From assembly GCF_002127585.1 (NCBI RefSeq), contig NZ_NEGZ01000003.1, positions 74,331-138,330 on the forward strand: a stretch of DNA of 64,000 nt. The letters run 5' to 3'. Position numbers and translations under genes: made by a program. The DNA comes from Janthinobacterium sp. GW458P (lineage in GTDB: Bacteria > Pseudomonadota > Gammaproteobacteria > Burkholderiales > Burkholderiaceae_D). This document shows positions 1 through 8,759 of this stretch, one piece after another (positions within the stretch are counted from its first letter, which is position 1; the number at the start of each line of letters is the position of its first letter). The notes beneath the pieces are model-generated. The model was not told the DNA's origin, did not search any database, and saw only the letters and a list, made by a program, of their open reading frames with translations.

Positions 1-169
1 GATACACGACGGCAATCGAAGTCGCGTGCAGCAATGGCGACTGCAGCAAAGTGGTCGCGGTCTGGCGCATGGCCGCAGGAATGTCGTGCGCAGGTGCCGT
101 GGCTGCGGGCTTGCAAGCTGCCAGCACGAGTGTCATTCCAGTCATGATTGCGGCGAGTTTGTTCATCAT
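1..169 (-). CDS. Putative lipoprotein, N-terminal part only (runs off the left edge)
   Basis: Reading leftward from ATG at 169 there are 56 open codons to the window edge. The first 20 residues are a lipoprotein signal: two lysine-poor start residues, a hydrophobic stretch and the lipobox LVLAAC, so Cys19 would be lipidated. The mature part contains IPAAMRQTATTLLQS and ends HATSIAVVY, which resembles the beginning of serine hydrolases of the beta-lactamase/penicillin-binding family, but the catalytic motifs lie outside the window, so this is only a suggestion. An in-frame ATG at 178 is an alternative start; neither has a clear ribosome binding site. It is co-oriented with glmS but separated from it by a strong terminator. 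Confidence 0.55.
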   Translation of the reverse strand, partial: MMNKLAAIMTGMTLVLAACKPAATAPAHDIPAAMRQTATTLLQSPLLHATSIAVVY

Positions 170-254
170 GCGCACCATCGAAGGGGGAGGGGCATTCTCG
201 CACAACGGGTTCTGCGGCGGCAGAAAAAAGTCATGCGTATGAATTTTCCAGGTA

Positions 255-290
255 GAAAGAAAACGCCACCTGGCGGTGGCGTTTTCTTTC
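255..290 (-). terminator. Strong intrinsic terminator behind glmS
   Basis: A perfect 16-bp stem (255-270 paired with 275-290) closes a TGGC loop. The stem carries runs of A on one side and T on the other, so it could act in both directions. For transcripts leaving glmS on the minus strand the RNA ends in a U-rich tail. Confidence 0.9.
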
Positions 291-323
291 TCTTCCTGAT
301 GGCCTGGGCGGCGCCCGGCCGGC

Positions 324-2153
324 TTATTCCACCGTCACCGACTTGGCCAGATTCCTTGGCTTGTCCACGTCCGTGCCGCGCGCCAGCGCCGTGTGGTACG
401 CCAGCAGTTGCAAGGCGCACACGTGCAGGATAGGCGACAGATCGCCGTAGTGCTCGGGCAGGCGGATGACGTGCAGGCCTTCGCCGGAGCTGATGCGCGA
501 ATCGACGTCGGCAAAGACGTACAATTGGCCGCCGCGGGCGCGCACTTCCTGCATGTTCGATTTGAGTTTTTCGATCAGGGCGTCGTTCGGCGCGATGGTA
601 ACGACCGGCATTTCATTCGTCACCAGGGCCAGCGGGCCGTGTTTCAGTTCGCCGGCCGGATACGCTTCGGCGTGGATGTACGAGATTTCCTTCAGTTTTA
701 ATGCGCCTTCCAGGGCGATCGGGTAGTGCATGCCGCGGCCCAGGAAGAGGGCGTTTTCCTTGCGCGCGAACTCCTCGGACCAGGCGATGATCTGCGGCTC
801 CAGCGCCAGCACGGAAGCGATGGCGACGGGCAGGTGGCGCATGGCTTTCAGGTGCGCCGCTTCCTGCTCTTCGGACAGGTGGCCATTGACTTGCGCCAGG
901 CACAGGGTCAGCAGGAACAGGCCCGCCAGCTGCGTCGTGAACGCCTTGGTCGACGCCACGCCCACTTCCACGCCGGCGCGCGTGATGTAGGCCAGCGCGC
1001 ATTCGCGCACCATGGCGCTGGTGGCCACGTTGCAGATGGTCAAAGTGTGCTGCATGCCCAGGCTGCGCGCATGTTTCAGCGCGGCCAGGGTGTCGGCCGT
1101 TTCGCCGCTTTGCGAAATCGTCACCACCAGCGTGTTCGGGTGCGGCACGCTGTCGCGGTAGCGGTATTCGCTGGCCACTTCCACGCTGACGGGCACTTTC
1201 GCAATCGCTTCGATCCAGTATTTGGCCGTCATACCCGCATACGAGCTGGTGCCGCAGGCGAGGATCAGCACGCGGTCGATCTGCTTGAAGATTTTATAGG
1301 CGCCGTCGCCGAACAGTTCCGGCATGATGGCCGTCACGCCTTCGAGCGTGTCGCCGATGGCGCGCGGCTGTTCAAAAATTTCCTTCTGCATGTAGTGGCG
1401 GTACGGGCCCAGCTCGGCCGCGCCCGTGTGCGCATGCACGGTTTTGACTTCGCGCTCGACCGGCTTGCCGTCCACGTCGACGATCCAGCAGCGCGACAGC
1501 TGCAGGTCGACCACGTCGCCTTCTTCCAGGTAGATGATCTGGTCCGTCGTGCCGGCCAGCGCCATGGCGTCCGACGCAACGAAGTTTTCACCGTTGCCCA
1601 GGCCGACGATCAGCGGCGAGCCCTGGCGCGCGGCCACCACGCGGTGCGGTTCGTCGCGGCAGAAGACGGCGATCGCGTACGCGCCGTCGAGGCGTTTCAC
1701 GGCCTGCTGCACGGTCTCGAACAGGTCGCCGTTATACATGTGCTCGACCAGGTGGGCGATCACTTCCGTGTCCGTCTGGCTCTGGAAGACGTAACCCAAG
1801 GCCGTCAGTTCGGCGCGCAGTTCGTCGTGGTTTTCGATGATGCCGTTGTGCACCAGCGCCACGCGGGCGTTTTCTTCCGTCGGGGAAAAGTGCGGGTGGG
1901 CATTGAACGAGACAGGGGCGCCATGCGTGGCCCAGCGCGTGTGGGCGATGCCCGTAAAACCGCCCAGGCCTTCTTCGCCGATCTGCTTTTCCAGCTCGGC
2001 CACGCGCGAGGTGGAGCGCGAACGCTGCAGCCGGCCATCGGCGTGCAGGGCGATGCCGCAGGAATCGTAGCCGCGGTATTCCAGGCGCTTCAAGCCTTCG
2101 AGCAGGATGGGAGTGATATTACGCTGCGCTACCGCGCCGACGATGCCGCACAT
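324..2153 (-). CDS. glmS: Glutamine--fructose-6-phosphate aminotransferase (isomerizing)
   Basis: Makes glucosamine-6-phosphate from fructose-6-phosphate and glutamine, the first step to UDP-GlcNAc for peptidoglycan and LPS; cytosolic. The 609-residue protein has the family's usual length. It begins MCGIVGAV, leaving Cys2 as the N-terminal glutaminase nucleophile, followed by the RLEYRGYDS motif. Two SIS sugar-isomerase domains lie at about 290-425 and 460-600 and include SQSGETADT, and the C-terminus ends in the canonical [13 protein letters not shown]. The start at 2153 has a weak AGAGG upstream. It is divergent from an Lrp-type regulator, and glmU, acting later in the same pathway, lies 1.4 kb away. 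A strong terminator follows. No ribozyme-like leader is seen. Confidence 0.98.
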   Translation of the reverse strand: MCGIVGAVAQRNITPILLEGLKRLEYRGYDSCGIALHADGRLQRSRSTSRVAELEKQIGEEGLGGFTGIAHTRWATHGAPVSFNAHPHFSPTEENARVALVHNGIIENHDELRAELTALGYVFQSQTDTEVIAHLVEHMYNGDLFETVQQAVKRLDGAYAIAVFCRDEPHRVVAARQGSPLIVGLGNGENFVASDAMALAGTTDQIIYLEEGDVVDLQLSRCWIVDVDGKPVEREVKTVHAHTGAAELGPYRHYMQKEIFEQPRAIGDTLEGVTAIMPELFGDGAYKIFKQIDRVLILACGTSSYAGMTAKYWIEAIAKVPVSVEVASEYRYRDSVPHPNTLVVTISQSGETADTLAALKHARSLGMQHTLTICNVATSAMVRECALAYITRAGVEVGVASTKAFTTQLAGLFLLTLCLAQVNGHLSEEQEAAHLKAMRHLPVAIASVLALEPQIIAWSEEFARKENALFLGRGMHYPIALEGALKLKEISYIHAEAYPAGELKHGPLALVTNEMPVVTIAPNDALIEKLKSNMQEVRARGGQLYVFADVDSRISSGEGLHVIRLPEHYGDLSPILHVCALQLLAYHTALARGTDVDKPRNLAKSVTVE

Positions 2154-2240
2154 GGAAACCTCTGTCTAAAAATTCATCAATGCACGCATGCTAAAGCAGA
2201 GAGCATGAAATAAGTTTTCTAAATATGTGTATTTTTGACT

Positions 2241-2274
2241 GAATATTTCACGACTATTTCACGATGAAATATTC
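2241..2274. promoter_or_regulatory. Inverted repeat in the glmS/Lrp intergenic region, candidate operator
   Basis: Perfect 10-bp arms GAATATTTCA (2241-2250) and TGAAATATTC (2265-2274) flank a 14-bp AT-rich centre containing another TTTCACGA. It lies between divergent glmS and an Lrp/AsnC-family gene, 41 bp before the latter's ATG. Lrp-type regulators commonly bind AT-rich dyads near their own promoters, so autoregulation is the natural inference. Confidence 0.5.
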
Positions 2275-2314
2275 TTTCATCTATACTTGATTTATTTCCA
2301 AATTCATCAAAACC

Positions 2315-2788
2315 ATGAACGAGAACAACATTACCCTCGATGAAATCGATCGTCGCATCCTGAACGCTTTGCAAGTTGACGCATCGCAAACCAACAGCGA
2401 GCTGGCCCAGGCCGTACACGTCTCGGCGCCCACCTGTTTGCGGCGGGTCAAGCATTTGCGGGAAAGCGGCGTCATCGAGCGGCAAGTGGCCATCGTCGCG
2501 CCGCAGCGGGTGGGTGCGCGCCTGACGGCCATCGTGGAAATCACGCTCGACGTGCAGGCGTTTGAGCGCATGGCGGAATTCGAGCAGCTCGTGGCGCACG
2601 AGCCGGCCGTGCTGCAATGCTACCGCGTCTCGCCCGGCCCCGACTTCGTGCTGATGGTGCAGGTGGCCGACATGCCCGCCTACCACGCGCTGGCGCACCG
2701 CTTGTTTGCCGCGCACGCCAACGTGCGCAACGTGAAAAGCTATTTTTCCACGTTTCGCAGCAAATTCGAGACGCGTATCGCCGTCTGA
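2315..2788 (+). CDS. Lrp/AsnC family transcriptional regulator
   Basis: 157 residues, the normal size for feast/famine regulators. An N-terminal helix-turn-helix (about 8-65; DEIDRRILNALQVDA then SELAQAVHVSAPTCLRRVKHL) is followed by a RAM/AsnC ligand-binding domain (about 70-150) with the typical segment YRVSPGPDFVLMVQVADM. It would bind DNA as an oligomer and sense an amino acid; the ligand cannot be read from sequence. It is divergent from glmS with a dyad between them. Downstream is the large DnaA-box-like repeat block, and no obvious terminator was seen. Confidence 0.92.
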   Translation: MNENNITLDEIDRRILNALQVDASQTNSELAQAVHVSAPTCLRRVKHLRESGVIERQVAIVAPQRVGARLTAIVEITLDVQAFERMAEFEQLVAHEPAVLQCYRVSPGPDFVLMVQVADMPAYHALAHRLFAAHANVRNVKSYFSTFRSKFETRIAV

Positions 2789-2802
2789 TCTTCGACTGTA
2801 AA

Positions 2803-3520
2803 TTATCCACCGCTTGCACACATCTTATACGCGGCTTGCCCACCGCTTATCCGGCGCTTTTGCACAGGCTTATGCACAGCCCTGAATCCGGCGCAGGGCT
2901 GATGGCGTAACGCTTTTCTTCCATGAAAAGCCCGGTCTGCCGCCAGCGTGCCCGGCAACGTAGCCTGATTCCCTGCCACCGATATTTTCACCAACAGGCA
3001 CAGCGACTTTTGCACCGCTTTCACACAGCTTGCCAACAGGTTGTTGCACCACTTATCGACACACTTATCCACATCGTCCGCCCGCGCCATCCGGGACCTG
3101 CGCCCCCAGGCAAGCCGCGGCCGCTTCCGTGCGCGCAGCGACATGGCGCAGAACGCCCCGTTCAGGCACTTGAGTTTGCTGAAAGCATGACTTGATATGG
3201 AACAATACTTGTCCACATGTTTTCAACCCTCTTTTCCACAGGCTTACCCACAGAGCACACTCGAGCACAAGGCGGGAAAGCACACTTATCCCCACTTATG
3301 CAAAGGCTATGCAGTGCTTATCCGCAGGCTTACGCACAGACTTATCCACATTCGATGGGTAAACCGGCTTGCCGGGCTGCAGAATGGCGGAAAGTGCAGG
3401 GGAGAACCACGACAGGCGCATGGCAGGCGAAGCCGGCAACTTTACACACAGCTTATGCATGGGCTTGTCCACATGCTTATGCAGTACTTACTGATGGGCT
3501 TACCCACATAGTTATCCACA
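2803..3520 (+). repeat. Block of 13 co-oriented DnaA-box-like sites, partly in 11-12-bp arrays
   Basis: This gene-free stretch between the Lrp gene and glmU holds three exact TTATCCACA sites (3065, 3342, 3512) and ten with one mismatch (2803, 2870, 3053, 3209, 3232, 3244, 3286, 3318, 3465, 3500), all on the plus strand. Several sit in phased runs with starts 11-12 bp apart: 2847/2858/2870; 3008/3019/3030/3042/3053/3065 (mostly weaker matches); 3232/3244; 3318/3330/3342; 3500/3512. The units read like CTTATCCRCAGR. A DnaA-titration site (datA-like), a DnaA loading array or part of an extended origin are possible. Several short frames cross the block but look like by-products of the repeats. 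Confidence 0.8.
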
Positions 3521-3548
3521 AAAAAAAGGCAGGCCGCAAGGCCTGCCT
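3519..3548 (-). terminator. Intrinsic terminator of glmU
   Basis: AGGCAGGCC (3527-3535) pairs with GGCCTGCCT (3540-3548) around a GCAA loop. On the minus strand the stem is followed by a run of T, and it lies just past the glmU stop. It abuts the last DnaA box of the repeat block. Confidence 0.9.
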
Positions 3549-3570
3549 GTGCAAGGACGGACTGCGCCGC

Positions 3571-4947
3571 TTACTTCTTGATCTTCACGGGACGCGTCCA
3601 GCCGTCGATGGTCACCTGGCGCGCGCGCGAGACAGTCAGCTTGCCTGCCGGCGCATCCTTCGACAAGGTCGTGCCGGCGCCCAGCGTGGCGCCCTTGCCG
3701 ACGGTGACGGGGGCGATCAGCTGGCTGTCGCTGCCGATAAACGCGTCGTCTTCGATCACCGTGCGGAATTTATTGACGCCATCGTAATTGCAGGTGATGG
3801 TGCCGGCGCCGATATTGACCCTGGAACCGATGCTGGCGTCGCCGATGTAGGCCAGGTGGTTGGCCTTGCTGTGCGCGGCGATCTGGCTGTTTTTCACTTC
3901 CACGAAGTTACCGATGTGCACGTCTTCCGCCAGCACGGCGCCGGGGCGCAGGCGCGCATACGGGCCGATGATGGATGCGGCGCCGACGACGGCGTCCTCC
4001 AGATGGCAGAACGGCTTGATGTGCGCGCCGGCGGCCACCGTGGCGTTGATGATCACGTTGTTGGCGCCCACGCGCACGCCGTCACCGAGTTCCACGCGGC
4101 CTTCGAACACGCAGCCGACGTCGATGGTGACATCGCGGCCGCAAATGAGTTCGCCGCGCACGTCGATGCGGGCCGGGTCCAGCAAGGTCACGCCCCGCTC
4201 GAGCAAGGCTTGCGCGATATTGTTCTGGTGGATGCGTTCGAGCTGGGCCAGCTGCACCTTGCTGTTGACGCCCGCCACTTCCCACACGGCGCCCGGCTGG
4301 GCCGAGGTGACGGGCACGCCATCGGCGACGGCCTGGGCGACGATATCGGTCAGATAATATTCCCCTTGGGCATTGTTGTTCGACAAGGACGACAGCCATT
4401 TCTTCAGGGGCACGGTGGGCGCGACCATGATGCCGCTGTTGATTTCGCGAATCGCGCGCTCGCCTGGTGAGGCATCCTTTTCCTCGACGATGCGCACGAT
4501 GGCGCCCTGGTCGCGCACGATGCGGCCCAGGCCGAAAGGATCGTCCTGTTCCACGGTCAGGATGGCCAGCTTGTCGCTGCCGGCGGCGTCCACCAATTTC
4601 TGCAGGGAAACAGCACTGGTCAGCGGCACGTCGCCGTACAGGATCAGGGTCGGCACCGATTCGTCGAGCAGGGACACGGCTTGCTGCACCGCATGGCCCG
4701 TACCCAGCTGCTGCGTTTGCTCGGCGGCGTCGACCGCCAGGCCATGGTTCGCCTTGTAGCCGTCAAGCAACTTGAGCACCGCAGCGCCCCCATGCCCGTA
4801 AATCACGCATAATCGGGACGGCGCCAGACTGCGCGCCGTATCGATCACATGCGACAGCAGCGGCTTGCCAGCCAGCGGGTGCAGTACTTTTGGCAGCGCC
4901 GACTGCATGCGTTTCCCCATACCGGCGGCGAGAATGACAACGTTCAT
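3571..4947 (-). CDS. glmU: Bifunctional GlcNAc-1-P uridyltransferase / GlcN-1-P acetyltransferase
   Basis: Acetylates glucosamine-1-phosphate and then couples it to UTP to give UDP-GlcNAc; cytosolic. At 458 residues it is slightly longer than the E. coli enzyme. The N-terminal pyrophosphorylase domain (about 1-230) starts with [19 protein letters not shown], the nucleotide-binding signature. The C-terminal part (about 250-455) is a left-handed beta-helix with hexapeptide repeats, including the catalytic-region segments [14 protein letters not shown] and [13 protein letters not shown]. The start at 4947 lies 29 bp from the divergent DUF6279 gene, so the two promoters must overlap. It ends at its own terminator. 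Confidence 0.98.
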   Translation of the reverse strand: MNVVILAAGMGKRMQSALPKVLHPLAGKPLLSHVIDTARSLAPSRLCVIYGHGGAAVLKLLDGYKANHGLAVDAAEQTQQLGTGHAVQQAVSLLDESVPTLILYGDVPLTSAVSLQKLVDAAGSDKLAILTVEQDDPFGLGRIVRDQGAIVRIVEEKDASPGERAIREINSGIMVAPTVPLKKWLSSLSNNNAQGEYYLTDIVAQAVADGVPVTSAQPGAVWEVAGVNSKVQLAQLERIHQNNIAQALLERGVTLLDPARIDVRGELICGRDVTIDVGCVFEGRVELGDGVRVGANNVIINATVAAGAHIKPFCHLEDAVVGAASIIGPYARLRPGAVLAEDVHIGNFVEVKNSQIAAHSKANHLAYIGDASIGSRVNIGAGTITCNYDGVNKFRTVIEDDAFIGSDSQLIAPVTVGKGATLGAGTTLSKDAPAGKLTVSRARQVTIDGWTRPVKIKK

Positions 4948-4976
4948 AGACCGTATTTATTTATTAAGTTAAGAAT

Positions 4977-5873
4977 ATGAAAAAGTTTAACACGCAAGCC
5001 CCTCTCGCCAGTCGCTTTCGCACTGCCGTGCTGGCCGTCTTGCTGGTCGTCATAGCCGGCTGCAGCGGCTTGCGCCTGGCCTACAACAACGGCGACACCG
5101 TGCTGTACTGGTGGCTGAACGCGTATGTCGACCTGGACCGCGACCAGAAGGGCTGGGTGCGCGACGATATCGGCAAGCTGTTCGACTGGCACCGCAAGAC
5201 GCAATTGAAGGATTACGTCGACATCCTGCATACGGGCCAGAAGCAGTTGCAGGGCAACATCACGCAGGCGGACCTGATGGCCGACTACGGCGAGATCAAG
5301 CACCGCACGCAGACGCTGCTGCTGAAGGCGGCGCCGGACCTGGCCGACCTGGCCCGCTCGCTCAAGCCCGAGCAACTTGCGCAGATGGAAAAGAAGTTCA
5401 AGTCGAACAATGACGACTACCGCAAGAAATACCTGAGCGGCGACAAGGACAAGCGCCAGAAGCTGCGCTACAAGAAGGCCATGGAGCAATTCGAGCTGTG
5501 GTTCGGCGGTTTCAGCAGTGAGCAGGAAGCCATCATCCGCAAGGCGTCCGACGCGCGTCCGCTGGACAATGAGATCTGGCTCGACGAACGCATGCGGCGC
5601 CAGCAGAATGTCTTGAACCTGGTCAAGAAAGTGCAGCAGGAAAAGCTCGGCAAGGACGCCACCGTGTCCCTGATCAATACGCTGATCAGGGACAGTTTCG
5701 AGCGCCTCGAGCACTCCGAGCGCAAAGCCTTCTTTGACGCCTACCAGGACAGCACGGCGCAGATGGTTTTGACGGTGATCAAGATCGCCACGCCGGCGCA
5801 AAAAGCCCACGCCGTCAAGCGCATGCAGGGCTGGATCGACGATTTCAACTCGCTGGCCACGCAAGCCAAATAG
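4977..5873 (+). CDS. DUF6279 family lipoprotein
   Basis: 298 residues of unknown function. Residues 1-28 form a lipoprotein signal with lipobox VIAGC, so Cys29 would be lipidated. The mature protein starts LRLAYNNGDTVLYWWLNAYVD, characteristic of the DUF6279 family, and continues as a highly charged, probably helical protein rich in Lys, Gln and Asp without recognisable catalytic motifs. An envelope location is likely; the role is not known. It is divergent from glmU and 63 bp upstream of rsmD, so it may be co-transcribed with rsmD-coaD-ferredoxin. Confidence 0.85.
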   Translation: MKKFNTQAPLASRFRTAVLAVLLVVIAGCSGLRLAYNNGDTVLYWWLNAYVDLDRDQKGWVRDDIGKLFDWHRKTQLKDYVDILHTGQKQLQGNITQADLMADYGEIKHRTQTLLLKAAPDLADLARSLKPEQLAQMEKKFKSNNDDYRKKYLSGDKDKRQKLRYKKAMEQFELWFGGFSSEQEAIIRKASDARPLDNEIWLDERMRRQQNVLNLVKKVQQEKLGKDATVSLINTLIRDSFERLEHSERKAFFDAYQDSTAQMVLTVIKIATPAQKAHAVKRMQGWIDDFNSLATQAK

Positions 5874-5936
5874 CCAGGCAGCGCCAGCAGGGGGGAGGGG
5901 GCCATATGCTATAGTGGCCGCCACCGAATTGAAGAA

Positions 5937-6602
5937 ATGCCCATGCAAAAGAAAATTAAAAAACCCGCCAAAGTCCCCGTCCACCACGCACCGCCACCGA
6001 ACCAGGTGCGCATCATCGGCGGCCAATGGAAACGCTCCGTGCTGCCTGTCTTGCAGGCGCTGGGCTTGCGCCCGACGCCGGACCGCGTGCGCGAGACCGT
6101 CTTTAACTGGATCAATCATCTGCGCGACGGCGACTGGTCCAACGCCCAGGTGCTGGACCTGTTCGCCGGCAGCGGCGCGCTGGGTTTTGAAGCGGCCAGC
6201 CGCGGCGCCGCGTCCGTCACCATGGTCGACACGCACACGCCGGTGATCCGCCAGCTGGAAGAGAACAAGGTGAAATTGCGCGCCGACAACGTGCACCTGC
6301 TGCGCGGCGACGCCCTGCTGACGGCGCAAGGCCTGGCCTCGCGCGGCCAGCGTTACGACCTGATCTTCCTCGACCCGCCTTACCAGCAGGATTTCCTGGC
6401 CAAGGTCTTGCCCCTGTGCGCCAATCTGCTCAAGGAAGGCGGCATGGTCTACGCGGAATCGGGCTTGCCGCTGGTCTTCGACGAGCACAGCGCACTGGAA
6501 AAACCCGAGTGGATGGCGCCATGGGAAGTCATCCGCGCCGACAAGGCGGGCACCGTTTATTATCATTTGCTAACTTACAACAAAGTGCCGGCAACTGCCT
6601 GA
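5937..6602 (+). CDS. rsmD: 16S rRNA (guanine(966)-N(2))-methyltransferase
   Basis: Methylates G966 of 16S rRNA during 30S assembly using S-adenosylmethionine. The Rossmann-fold motif I DLFAGSGALGFEAASRGA lies at about residues 70-87 and the amino-methyltransferase motif LDPPY at about 142-146. The N-terminal RIIGGQWKRSVLPV segment and the following RPTPDRVRETVFNWI are typical of RsmD. The first ATG at 5937 follows GAAGAA; an ATG two codons later would give 219 residues. rsmD-coaD is a common pairing. Confidence 0.96.
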   Translation: MPMQKKIKKPAKVPVHHAPPPNQVRIIGGQWKRSVLPVLQALGLRPTPDRVRETVFNWINHLRDGDWSNAQVLDLFAGSGALGFEAASRGAASVTMVDTHTPVIRQLEENKVKLRADNVHLLRGDALLTAQGLASRGQRYDLIFLDPPYQQDFLAKVLPLCANLLKEGGMVYAESGLPLVFDEHSALEKPEWMAPWEVIRADKAGTVYYHLLTYNKVPATA

Positions 6603-6678
6603 ATCTGCCTATAAATGAGGCAAAAAAGCTCCCTGGCCCGAGGCGCGGCAGCAAGGTGGTCACCAATTTCAGGCATAA

Positions 6679-7212
<534 letters not shown>

Positions 7213-7226
7213 GTAAGAGTGAAATC

Positions 7227-7493
7227 ATGGCATTACTGATCACCGACGAATGCATCAATTGCGACATTTGCGAGCCCGAGTGCCCGAATGATGCGATCTA
7301 CATGGGTGCGGAAATCTACGAAATCGATCCCAACAAGTGCACCGAATGCGTGGGCCACTTTGACGAGCCGCAATGCCAGCAAGTATGCCCCGTCAGCTGC
7401 ATTCCATTCAATCCCGCCTGGCGCGAAAGCCCGGAGCAATTGATGGCCAAGTACGAGCGCCTGCAGGCGGAACTGCCTGCCGCCAAGCCCTGA
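7227..7493 (+). CDS. YfhL-type 2x[4Fe-4S] ferredoxin
   Basis: 88-residue soluble ferredoxin. The first cluster motif is CINCDICEPECPN; the second is the spaced form beginning CTECVGHFDEPQC and ending CPVSC, with the insertion typical of the Allochromatium/YfhL type that has low-potential clusters. It probably carries electrons in the cytosol, but the partner is unknown. It lies 14 bp after coaD, a conserved arrangement in Betaproteobacteria that says little about its partner. Confidence 0.95.
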   Translation: MALLITDECINCDICEPECPNDAIYMGAEIYEIDPNKCTECVGHFDEPQCQQVCPVSCIPFNPAWRESPEQLMAKYERLQAELPAAKP

Positions 7494-7559
7494 GCTTGCC
7501 CTCCGCGCCCCTTCTGCGTGGCGCCAGCTTCTGCCAACTGTTCTACACTATGTGCTGAC

Positions 7560-7568
7560 TTATCCACA
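7560..7568 (+). other. Isolated exact DnaA box
   Basis: TTATCCACA lies in the 100-bp gap between the ferredoxin gene and the chalcone-isomerase-like gene, 25 bp before the latter's start codon. It matches the boxes of the two clusters but stands alone; it could be chance, a titration site, or a DnaA-controlled promoter element. Confidence 0.5.
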
Positions 7569-7593
7569 GCCCATGGTTTCACGGAGGTAGAAG

Positions 7594-8190
7594 ATGCATA
7601 TCAGCACATCCCGTTTTGGCCTCTCCCTGGCTGCCGCCTGCCTGTGCGCCGGCCTGGCGCAGCCGGCGCTGGCCGTCGACGTGGGCGGCGTCAAGCTCGA
7701 CGAGACGGTGCAGCTGGCCAGCCGTGAACTCAAGCTCAACGGCGCCGGCGTGCGCTACAAGATCATCTTCAAGGTCTACACGATCGCGCTGTACCTGCCG
7801 GAAAAAAAAACCCAGCTCGACGACATCCTGGCGCTGCCCGGCCCGCGCCGTCTCGAAATCGTCATGTTGCGCAATATCACGTCCGACGAGCTGGGCCAGG
7901 CCTTCATGCAAGGCTTGAAGCGCAGTTCCGACCAGGCCGACCGCACGCGTTTGCTGAGCCAGACGATGCAGTTCGGCGCCATGTTCGAAATGGTGCCGGG
8001 CCTGAAAAAGGGCGACATTCTCACCGTGGACTGGCTGCCGGACGAGGGCACGTTGTGCAAACTCAACGGCAAGCAGGTGGGCGACAAGGTGCCGGACCTG
8101 GCCTTCTACAATGCGCTGCTGAAAATCTGGCTGGGCGCCCATCCGGCCGACACCGCCCTGCGCGCGCATTTGCTGGGCGAGGTGGCCTGA
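7594..8190 (+). CDS. Exported chalcone-isomerase-fold protein
   Basis: 198 residues with a Sec signal peptide ending ALA at about residue 27. The mature part has the CHI-like segments VRYKIIFKVYTIALYLPEK and LRNITSDELGQAFMQGL, and a later DWLPDEGTLCKLNGK hairpin. Bacterial members of this family are periplasmic proteins of unclear role, often suggested to bind lipid-like ligands; nothing here indicates flavonoid chemistry. The start at 7594 is preceded by ACGGAGG. A palindromic terminator follows at 8212-8233. Confidence 0.85.
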   Translation: MHISTSRFGLSLAAACLCAGLAQPALAVDVGGVKLDETVQLASRELKLNGAGVRYKIIFKVYTIALYLPEKKTQLDDILALPGPRRLEIVMLRNITSDELGQAFMQGLKRSSDQADRTRLLSQTMQFGAMFEMVPGLKKGDILTVDWLPDEGTLCKLNGKQVGDKVPDLAFYNALLKIWLGAHPADTALRAHLLGEVA

Positions 8191-8205
8191 AGCAAGACGC
8201 GGGCG

Positions 8206-8237
8206 TAAAAAAAGCCGGTGCATGCACCGGCTTGTCT
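8206..8237. terminator. Bidirectional terminator between convergent genes
   Basis: A perfect 22-bp palindrome (8212-8233, arms AAGCCGGTGC) is flanked by A's on the left and TTGTCTTT on the right. It lies between the chalcone-isomerase-fold gene (plus) and the small membrane protein gene (minus) and can serve both. Confidence 0.85.
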
Positions 8238-8256
8238 TTCTGCAACAGTTTAACGC

Positions 8257-8562
8257 TTATGCGCGCGTCGACAGGGCGCGCAATTCGGCGGCATTGCTCG
8301 GCGAGACGCCATCCATCTTGCCCAGCGTGCGCTTGAGCGCCTGCGCTTCGCGCATCTGCTGGCGCGCCAAACGCTCTTCGCGGCTCAGCTTGGGACGCAC
8401 CACCAGCACCATGGCGCGGGCGATGCCCACCAGCAAAGGCTTGAACAGCAGGGCGAAAGCGCCCACGGCCACGATCACCAGGGCGATTTGCAGGGTGTTG
8501 AGCAGGGAAATCTCCAGCACGGGTGCGGATACTGCGTACAGGGCGGAGGCGAAGGTAGACAT
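8257..8562 (-). CDS. Small single-pass membrane protein, unknown function
   Basis: 101 residues from ATG at 8562 (MSTFASALYAVSAPV). One hydrophobic segment (about 20-48, including LQIALVIVAVGAFALLFKPLL) is followed by a basic cytoplasmic tail with KLSREERLARQQMREAQALKR, probably helical. No family was recognised. A longer version from 8613 would add 17 residues and overlap promoter-like TATAAT/TATAGT sequences, so the short start is preferred. It is divergent from the LysR gene and convergent with the chalcone-isomerase-fold gene. Confidence 0.6.
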   Translation of the reverse strand: MSTFASALYAVSAPVLEISLLNTLQIALVIVAVGAFALLFKPLLVGIARAMVLVVRPKLSREERLARQQMREAQALKRTLGKMDGVSPSNAAELRALSTRA

Positions 8563-8759
8563 ACTGTTCCAGTGCATTATAGAATTTGACAGTACTATAG
8601 TGCAGTGCAACATATAAATCTAATTCCATTTCTTGATACCAATTATATGAATTGTGAATGGAAAACTGTAATATTTTTTTACGAGTGAAAATATTCGTGC
8701 CCGGCGCGGTTTACACTCCTAACTAATTATCTGAATTCAACTTTTATCTTGGGCTTTCC

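Noticed and set aside
726..2213. Long open frame on the plus strand, antisense to glmS
   Set aside because: A shadow produced by GC-rich codon bias; His/Arg-rich low-quality protein, while the opposite strand encodes an unmistakable GlmS.
3008..3073. Direct repeats at about 11-12-bp spacing considered as a CRISPR array or plasmid-type iterons
   Set aside because: Units and gaps are far too short for CRISPR; the units are degenerate DnaA boxes and no rep gene is nearby, so a DnaA array is the better description.
3217..4470. 417-codon plus-strand frame starting in the DnaA-box array and running antisense to glmU
   Set aside because: Its N-terminal part is translated repeat and the rest is antisense to glmU; no domain recognised.
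5914..6246. Alternative plus-strand frame overlapping the start of rsmD
   Set aside because: Out of frame with the SAM-binding motifs; a Ser/Arg/Pro-rich shadow.
4944..6566. 540-codon frame on the minus strand across the DUF6279 and rsmD genes
   Set aside because: Antisense shadow rich in Arg, Gln and Val with no recognisable domain; both plus-strand genes are well supported.
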